In this document: in pieces, positions 8,126 through 12,182 of the stretch
Position numbering within the stretch: the stretch's first letter is position 1
Layout: every line of letters starts with the position of its first letter
NCBI GenBank assembly: GCA_963755075.1
Contig: CAVWKL010000013.1
Location: forward strand, 1-12,182
Origin: Roseiarcus sp963755075
Lineage (GTDB): Bacteria; Pseudomonadota; Alphaproteobacteria; Rhizobiales; Beijerinckiaceae
Reading direction: 5' to 3'
Length of the DNA stretch: 12,182 bases
Program-made: the position numbers and the translations under genes
Notes under the pieces: generated by a model
Seen by the model: the letters and a program-made list of their open reading frames with translations, nothing else
Told to the model about the DNA's origin: nothing
The model's database searches: none

Positions 8126-10141
8126 ATGGTTACAGGCTCAAGACTTGTCGGCAAGCCGATCATGCTCGCCTCGGGCGCGCTCTCAGCGTTGTCGGCGTCG
8201 CTGGCGAGAATAGCGCGAGCCGCCCTGCCCTACATGATTTGCAGCGCCGGCCTGATCGCGGCGGCCCCTGCCGAGGCGGGGTGCGCTTCGCCGTCGCCGT
8301 CCCCGCAGTGCCGAACCGACTTCGACCAGTTTTCCGCGGTGACGTGGGCCGGGAGCGCCTTCGTCGCCGTCGGCCATCTCAGGAACGCGCCGCAAACCGC
8401 CTGGGCGCTCGCGCGCGTCACGCCGGACGGCCGCGTCGGTCCCCCCGTCAACGTGAGTTGGACTCGAAACGGCGCGGCGGACGAAGTCGCCGCGATCGAC
8501 TTCAAGAGGATCGTCGCGCTGCCGCAGGACGGGCTCGCGCTGATCGGCTCTTTCCGTCCCGCCCATTCGAGCTGGCTCGCCGGCCTCGTTCTCGTGGTCG
8601 GGCCCGATGGGAACGTCAAATGGGCCAAGGAGCAGATCGATCCGACTGCCAACGTGATGTTTCAGAGCGGGGTCTACGACGCGCCGACCAATCGGATCAT
8701 CGCCGTCGGCCGTCGAACCTTGGGCGGCGACGACGGAACCTGCACGAACTGGTCGCAGAGCTATATCCAAGGCTTCGCCGCGGCCACCGGCGATCTCGCA
8801 GAACCGCAAATCTTGAACGGAGCGGCGACGAAGGGGCCAAGGAACCGCCAAGGCCTCTATGACATCGTTCCCGGGGACAAGAGCCGGCAATTTGCTTTCG
8901 TCGGCTTCGCGACGGCGCCGAGCTCCGAGGACGGTCGGTGCAACGATCAACTGCTGGTCGGCGCCGTCTCGGCGGGCGAGGGCGCCGCGGCGAGCCCGAC
9001 CGCATGGCGCCTGTCGGCGCTGACGACGTTCGCCGACGATTCCGACGCCGATGAGGACGGTTTCGCCATAAAATCCCTGGGCTCGGGGGACTATCTCATC
9101 GCCGGCCAGAAGATGTCCCGCGGCGCGGACCATTCCGAAGCCCACGCGGTGCGGATCAAGTTGAGCCCACTGACGATCGAGGGAACGCTCGCGCCGATTT
9201 CCTCCGCGGCGCTCCCGAGCGGATCGGGCCCGGCGCGTTTCCGCGTCGCCGCGCCCATTCGCGACGCCACGCATTTTCTCTTGGCGGGATCGATATCCGA
9301 GGGTCCGCTGAAACTTCCGCGGGCCGAAATCTCGCAAATCGTGTCGAGCACCTTGAAACAGAACGAGCCCCCGATCCTTGCTGGGAATGGCGCGACCGAC
9401 ATTCTGGACGCGGCCATCTCCCCGCGGGGGCGAACGCTCGTTGCCGGCTACGGGACGGATGAGAGGGGGGCGCACGTCGGCTGGCTCGAGGCGATCAGCG
9501 CGACCGGGAGCGGCGCCCCCGAACTCGCCCCCCCGCGAGTCGCGCCCGACCCCAACGCCCTCGATCTCGATGCGAACGTCAGGCTCGCCGACGGCGCCTT
9601 CCAGATCGCCGTGAGCGCCTCGGCCCCGACGGCGCGCTATCTCAAGAAGAACGTCGCCGACAATTCGCAAATCGATATCGCGCTGAGCTTGCCGACCTCG
9701 CTGGTGCTTCGGGTTGCGGCCCTGACGGGCAAGGGCGAGATCGATTTGGCGCTTGCCGACAGTTCGGGCCGGCTGGTGGATTTCTCGAACAACCGAGGCT
9801 CGGCGCCTCAACTGTTGATCGCTCGTCTCGATGCGGGCGCCTACAAGCTGTCGCTGTTTCCCCACAGAGGGGTCAAGGACATGGAGATCGACATTGGAAC
9901 CGCCGGGGAGGTCAACGTCGCCTCGCTGGCCAAGATGATGTCGATTCTCGGCGACGAGAAGGCGCGGATCCAATTGGCCGACCAGCTGACCGCCGCGGGA
10001 TTTTCCGAACCGCCGGAACCCTCCATCGCCTTAGGCGGCGAGACCGCGCTCTCGCTGCTCGCGGCACAGGCCGGGGTTTCCGGCGGCTTCGGGCCCAACG
10101 CCGTGGGGGCCCAGCTGGCGAAGACATTGGAGCGACATTAG
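8126..10141 (+). CDS. Secreted protein of unknown function: predicted seven-bladed beta-propeller plus PPC-like domain
   Basis: Encodes 671 residues that I do not recognise as a named protein. The N-terminus has basic residues, then a hydrophobic stretch ending in AAAPAEA, followed by GCASP, as in a Sec signal peptide cut near residue 49. A short core of hydrophobic strand plus glycine recurs seven times: FVAVG (from about 79), LALIG (137), IIAVG (191), FAFVG (256), YLIAG (323), FLLAG (384) and TLVAG (437). The period is 53-67 residues, several repeats are followed by a second strand such as WALARVTPDG, and the pattern is that of a beta-propeller. From about 500 to 600, alternating strands with SLVLRVAALTGKGEIDLAL and LDAGAYKLSLF resemble a pre-peptidase C-terminal (PPC) domain. 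The last 70 residues look helical. Four cysteines after the signal may form two disulfides. It lies 13 nt after pbpC and ends the operon. No catalytic motif is evident, so a binding or scaffold role is likelier than catalysis. The gene is certain; fold and role are inferred. Confidence 0.85.
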   Translation: MVTGSRLVGKPIMLASGALSALSASLARIARAALPYMICSAGLIAAAPAEAGCASPSPSPQCRTDFDQFSAVTWAGSAFVAVGHLRNAPQTAWALARVTPDGRVGPPVNVSWTRNGAADEVAAIDFKRIVALPQDGLALIGSFRPAHSSWLAGLVLVVGPDGNVKWAKEQIDPTANVMFQSGVYDAPTNRIIAVGRRTLGGDDGTCTNWSQSYIQGFAAATGDLAEPQILNGAATKGPRNRQGLYDIVPGDKSRQFAFVGFATAPSSEDGRCNDQLLVGAVSAGEGAAASPTAWRLSALTTFADDSDADEDGFAIKSLGSGDYLIAGQKMSRGADHSEAHAVRIKLSPLTIEGTLAPISSAALPSGSGPARFRVAAPIRDATHFLLAGSISEGPLKLPRAEISQIVSSTLKQNEPPILAGNGATDILDAAISPRGRTLVAGYGTDERGAHVGWLEAISATGSGAPELAPPRVAPDPNALDLDANVRLADGAFQIAVSASAPTARYLKKNVADNSQIDIALSLPTSLVLRVAALTGKGEIDLALADSSGRLVDFSNNRGSAPQLLIARLDAGAYKLSLFPHRGVKDMEIDIGTAGEVNVASLAKMMSILGDEKARIQLADQLTAAGFSEPPEPSIALGGETALSLLAAQAGVSGGFGPNAVGAQLAKTLERH

Positions 10142-10253
10142 ATTTGTCGCATAAGAGCGCCGACGACTCGGCTGGCGGCGAAATGGCCGGAAGACGGCGC
10201 GAAATCGCAGTCGACCCGGAGCTTCGGGGCGAAGGCGCAGGACTGAGGAATGG
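10142..10253. other. Convergent intergenic spacer with a weak hairpin
   Basis: This spacer lies between the ends of two convergent genes. It holds one short perfect hairpin at 10159-10172 (GCCGA, loop CGAC, TCGGC). No T-tract follows on the plus strand. On the minus strand the bases after it are only mildly T-rich (GCTCTTAT). It could act as a poor bidirectional terminator. I see nothing else. Confidence 0.3.
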
Positions 10254-10670
10254 TCACGACCTCGCCTCACGGTCTGTGGCGGCGGCCACGGCCGCGGTGT
10301 AGGCGCGCCAGCCGCCGTATTCGGTGATTTCGCGCTCGCCCTCGGTGAGCCAGGCCTCGGCGAGGACCCCGAGCGCCTCTCGGCCGTCATCGAGCAGCAC
10401 CTTGCCGATGGCGAGCCCGGCGGGTTCGCGGATCAGGATGCCGGCCAGGCCATCGGGAGGCACCGACCACAATTCCAACGCCACGGCGCCGGAGGGGCCA
10501 CGGGTGCGGATCATCCCCGGATGACGGTCGCCGATCGACCAGATCCGGTAGCAGGCGGCAGTCTTCGCCTCGGCGACAAAGGTGGCTCCGGCGGCGATCA
10601 TGTTGGGATTGAGTTCCAGCCCCCGCATCAATGTGCCGTTGACTGCCAGCAACACCGTGTCCTTCGGCAT
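10254..10670 (-). CDS. Free-standing allophanate hydrolase C-terminal domain-like protein
   Basis: Encodes 138 residues. It matches, along its whole length, the C-terminal domain of allophanate hydrolase (AtzF/DUR1 type), which has a gamma-glutamylcyclotransferase-like fold. The signatures in order are AVNGTLMRGLELN near the N-terminus, CYRIWSIGDRHPGMIRTRG, ALELWSVP, LAIGKVLLDDG and the terminal ITEYGGWRAY. The amidase domain that normally precedes it is absent, and the gene opens cleanly with ATG, so this looks like a genuine stand-alone gene and not a truncation. AAAAGGAT ends 8 nt before the start. In allophanate hydrolase this domain assists the hydrolysis of allophanate to ammonia and CO2; alone, its substrate is unknown. 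It is cytoplasmic, with no signal or membrane segment. A 35-codon ORF ends 45 nt upstream, and a minus-strand sigma-54-like element lies about 315 nt upstream. Family assignment is firm; function is open. Confidence 0.85.
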   Translation of the reverse strand: MPKDTVLLAVNGTLMRGLELNPNMIAAGATFVAEAKTAACYRIWSIGDRHPGMIRTRGPSGAVALELWSVPPDGLAGILIREPAGLAIGKVLLDDGREALGVLAEAWLTEGEREITEYGGWRAYTAAVAAATDREARS

Positions 10671-10678
10671 GTGGAAAT

Positions 10679-10686
10679 ATCCTTTT
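10679..10686 (-). promoter_or_regulatory. Ribosome binding site of the allophanate-hydrolase-like gene
   Basis: On the minus strand this reads AAAAGGAT; its AGGA core is 9 nt from the ATG at 10670-10668. It fixes the start of the 138-residue protein. Confidence 0.6.
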
Positions 10687-10715
10687 CGTCGTTCGTTCCG
10701 CGGTTCCGGTTGGGA

Positions 10716-10823
10716 TCAACGGGGGAAGCGGGCGCCCGTTTCTCCGGCGATCGCGCAGCCAATGGCCTCGTCGGCGGCGATGAGCCCGGCGCCATCGGGG
10801 CAGCGGATGAGATAAGCGCGCAT
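10716..10823 (-). CDS. Possible 35-residue protein, unidentified
   Basis: A minus-strand ORF of 35 codons begins MRAYLIRCPDGAGLIAADE and ends at TGA (10718-10716). I do not recognise it. It has no signal peptide or membrane segment. The frame is open for about 22 codons upstream to a stop, without an earlier ATG. No convincing Shine-Dalgarno sequence precedes the ATG. It lies 45 nt upstream of the allophanate-hydrolase-like gene on the same strand, so it could be a leader peptide, a small partner, or the stump of a lost gene. It could also be chance. Confidence 0.3.
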   Translation of the reverse strand: MRAYLIRCPDGAGLIAADEAIGCAIAGETGARFPR

Positions 10824-10925
10824 GGTCTCAATCTTCGAGGCGCCAAAATCCGATCGGCGCGCTAACGGTCTGATTGAACCGGCTGGGATTTGTCAACTCG
10901 AGGCGCCCGACCGCACCGGCGCTCT

Positions 10926-10953
10926 CCGCCCGAAGGGTCCCGCCCGAAAGGGT
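10926..10953. repeat. Short tandem direct repeat
   Basis: CCGCCCGAAGGGT (10926-10938) is followed after one base by CCGCCCGAAAGGGT (10940-10953). The copies differ by one inserted A. In the minus direction the repeat would lie in the leader of any transcript from the element at 10986-11001. Confidence 0.6.
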
Positions 10954-10968
10954 TCGAGCGTCGATGTT

Positions 10969-10985
10969 TGGTACACAATATTGCA
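10969..10985 (+). promoter_or_regulatory. Sigma-54-like element with one extra base in the spacer, facing amt
   Basis: TGGTACACAATATTGCA resembles the sigma-54 consensus TGGCACG-N4-TTGCW, with TGG, the A and C of CAC, and TTGCA all present. However, GG and GC are 11 bases apart instead of the required 10. It points toward the amt remnant, whose start is about 150 nt downstream. Intact amt genes are classic NtrC/sigma-54 targets, so this may be a promoter broken by a one-base insertion. Confidence 0.35.
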
Positions 10986-11001
10986 TGCAAATAGTTGACC
11001 A
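10986..11001 (-). promoter_or_regulatory. Sigma-54-like -24/-12 promoter, leftward
   Basis: On the minus strand this reads TGGTCAACTATTTGCA. It has TGG and TTGCA with the exact 10-base GG-to-GC spacing that sigma-54 needs. The four bases after TGG differ from consensus. It would transcribe leftward into the 35-codon ORF and the allophanate-hydrolase-like gene, starting near 10974. I saw no clear NtrC site. Confidence 0.4.
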
Positions 11002-11125
11002 TGATCCCCCTCGCCCCTATGCTTCGAAACGTGCGGGGGATTCGAGGAACGCCATACGCGTCACACCCTTTTGCGCCGGCCGTCCGCCTTGAGTGGCGCA
11101 GAGACAGATTTTCGATCGCCACGTT

Positions 11126-11130
11126 AGGGG
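11126..11130 (+). promoter_or_regulatory. Ribosome binding site of the amt remnant
   Basis: AGGGG lies 8 nt before the ATG at 11139. It marks the original start of the transporter gene, which fits family members that begin directly with a motif like LDAGDTAWML and lack a cleaved signal. Confidence 0.5.
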
Positions 11131-11138
11131 CGCTTACA

Positions 11139-11627
11139 ATGCAATATTTGGATGCCGGAAAAACCAGCTCTATGCTGCTTTGCAGCGGCTTGGTCGAGTT
11201 GATGACCCCGAGCCTGCTTTCCACTATGGCGGGTCGGTCAGCCGCTGCAACGTATTGGCGATCATGAGGCGATCATACGTCTCGATGGAATGGACGACCG
11301 GCGTCTGGTTTGTCTTCGGCTACTCGCTTCGCGTCTTCGGCGACGCCGGCGGGGCGATCGGCGACTTCGACATGGCGTTGTTGCACCGCGTTGGTTTGGC
11401 GACGCCGCCGCCGAATCCGGGCATGCCGCTCTTCCGCCACGTTGCCAATCAGACGATGTTCGCCAGCATCGTTCCGGCGCTGACCGCCTTCGCTTCGGGC
11501 GCTTGTCGTCACCGACGAAATGCCGCGGCTCATCGACCGGATCACCTTTGTGCAAATCAATCCGATCGTGGAGAAAAGCGGCCTTGACGCTGCGCTTCAC
11601 GGGAAGACCGCCACCCTCGAATTGTAA
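11139..11627 (+). pseudogene. amt: Ammonium transporter (Amt family) pseudogene: frameshift and internal deletion
   Basis: The reading begins at ATG 11139 with YLDAGKTSSMLLCSGLVELM, TPSL, matching the Amt N-terminus (LDAGDTAWML, then LVLLMTPGL). Near 11217 one base is missing. The next frame continues AFHYGGSVSRCNVLAIM and GVWFVFGYSLRVFGD, matching Amt LFYGGLVRxKNVL and WxxFGYSLAFG, and then IGDFDMALL and MFASIVPALTAFASG, matching QMTFAIITPALISGA. At about 11501 the match jumps, with another frame change, to LIDRITF and SGLDAALHGKTA, which resembles the cytoplasmic Amt tail (GLDxxxHGExAY), and ends at TAA 11625-11627. About 160 codons remain of a protein usually above 400, so the central membrane helices and the twin-His pore are gone. 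An intact copy would import ammonium at the inner membrane. The N-terminal identity is firm; the tail is less so. Confidence 0.8.
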
Positions 11628-11764
11628 GCGTTACGTCATTGCTTTCGTTGTCGCCTGTTGCAGCGACGCGTTTTGACAGATGTCCAGCGTAACGACCGCT
11701 TCAGCGTGGAAACATCGTCGCAGCGGCGATGCGACTGGCGAAGCGAGCATTGAGAACCAAGACG
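11628..11764. other. Spacer upstream of the GntR regulator
   Basis: TTGACA at 11673-11678 would serve as a -35 box, but no acceptable -10 follows at 16-18 nt. TGTTGCAGCGAC at 11656-11667 recurs as TGTTGCAACGAT at 11797-11808, inside the start of the regulator gene. No gene is seen. Confidence 0.3.
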
Positions 11765-12182
11765 ATGACGACCAAATCGACACTTTGCGGGTCAATTGTT
11801 GCAACGATCAAGGAAAGGGTTATTACTTGGCAATACCCGCCCGAGCACCGGCTGACCGAGGAGGCGCTGTCCCGCGAATTCAACGTGAGCCGCAGCCCGG
11901 TGCGCGAGGCGCTGCGGGTGCTCGCCACCAGTGGGCTCATAACGCGCATGGCGAATTGCGGTTACGCTATTCGCCAAGTCAATTTCCGCGAGGTCGAGGA
12001 GATCGATGAAGTGCGTCTGGCCCTCGAGCTTTACGCGGTCGAGACCCTCGCTAGCCGCGGAGGATCGCGGGAGGGGTTGGCGCTCCTCAGCAAGTCCTGG
12101 GAGGCCGTGCGCAACACGCCGGAGAACCGCAAGGGCGAGGATTTGGCGGAGCTCGATACGATCTTCCACGAGTTGCTCGTCG
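11765..12182 (+). CDS. GntR-family transcriptional regulator, FadR/FCD type (3' partial)
   Basis: About 139 residues are visible before the window ends. The start region reads MTTKSTLCGSIVATIKERVI. The winged helix-turn-helix spans roughly 31-72, with LTEEALSREFNVSRSPVREA carrying the invariant SRSPVREAL signature of FCD-type GntR proteins. The FCD ligand-binding domain begins near residue 75 with REVEEIDEVRLALELYAVE. Such proteins are dimeric regulators that respond to small organic acids or amino-acid-related metabolites. I chose ATG 11765 because it gives the usual short N-terminal helix; an in-frame ATG at 11729 is an alternative. Neither has a strong Shine-Dalgarno sequence. Its neighbours (the amt remnant and the allophanate-hydrolase-like gene) suggest control of nitrogen-compound use, but its targets may lie to the right. 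No damage is visible in this part. Confidence 0.85.
   Translation, partial: MTTKSTLCGSIVATIKERVITWQYPPEHRLTEEALSREFNVSRSPVREALRVLATSGLITRMANCGYAIRQVNFREVEEIDEVRLALELYAVETLASRGGSREGLALLSKSWEAVRNTPENRKGEDLAELDTIFHELLV

Larger units (their letters stand above)
10824..11138. other. Divergent intergenic region without a recognisable gene
   Basis: This stretch of about 315 nt separates the minus-strand small ORFs from the amt remnant. It looks less GC-rich than the operon to the left. It holds a short tandem repeat at 10926-10953, overlapping sigma-54-like elements at 10969-11001 centred on the palindrome TTGCATGCAA, and a ribosome binding site at 11126-11130. I looked for a glnK remnant, since glnK commonly precedes amt, and saw none. 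Confidence 0.5.

Noticed and set aside
8234..8284. Lipoprotein signal in the propeller protein (Cys in AEAGCASP)
   Set aside because: The position three before the cysteine is Glu, not a Leu-like residue, so it does not fit a lipobox. A Sec signal cut after AEA fits better.
8183..9973. Long minus-strand ORF opposite the propeller gene
   Set aside because: It has the same Arg/Gly-rich shadow composition and no ribosome binding site or recognisable domain.
10159..10172. Hairpin as a firm Rho-independent terminator
   Set aside because: The stem has only five pairs and no T-tract follows on the plus strand.
10862..11224. 120-codon minus-strand ORF across the sigma-54-like elements
   Set aside because: It starts inside the amt remnant, shows no domain, and runs through regulatory-looking sequence.
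11673..11678. TTGACA as the -35 box of a sigma-70 promoter
   Set aside because: No reasonable -10 hexamer occurs at 16-18 nt; the nearest candidate, TAACGA, is only about 11 nt away.
11680..12009. 109-codon plus-strand ORF overlapping the regulator
   Set aside because: It is in a different frame from the clear GntR helix-turn-helix and has no recognisable content.

Overview
The window looks like a chromosomal piece of a high-GC Gram-negative bacterium, most likely an alphaproteobacterium of the Hyphomicrobiales type. This is an inference from the strongly GC-biased third codon positions and from the gene content; no taxonomic marker is present. It divides into two unlike halves.

Positions 2-10141 form one tightly packed plus-strand operon whose 5' end lies outside the window. 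(1) A giant periplasmic alpha-2-macroglobulin-like protein of at least 2008 residues. It has a TPR-like N-terminal extension and no GCxEQ thioester motif. (2) pbpC, a bifunctional class A penicillin-binding protein that overlaps the macroglobulin stop by ATGA. (3) A secreted 671-residue protein of unknown function starting 13 nt after pbpC. I read it as a seven-bladed beta-propeller followed by a pre-peptidase-C-like beta-sandwich. Macroglobulin plus PbpC is a known pairing (yfhM-pbpC in Escherichia coli), thought to trap proteases that enter the periplasm while PbpC repairs peptidoglycan. The propeller protein is the candidate new part of that system.

Positions 10142-12182 are looser and concern nitrogen. 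A minus-strand gene encodes a free-standing allophanate-hydrolase C-terminal domain. It is preceded by a 35-codon minus-strand ORF that I cannot identify. Then comes a roughly 315-nt stretch holding two overlapping sigma-54-like promoter elements on opposite strands. After that is a decayed plus-strand ammonium transporter gene (amt), with its own ribosome binding site, a one-base frameshift and a large internal deletion. A GntR/FadR-family regulator runs off the right edge.

The three operon genes probably act together in the cell envelope. The nitrogen genes look like the remains of a nitrogen-regulated locus in which the transporter has been lost and the small hydrolase-like protein kept. 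The best leads are the propeller protein, the thioester-less macroglobulin beside pbpC, and the broken amt locus with its paired sigma-54-like elements.
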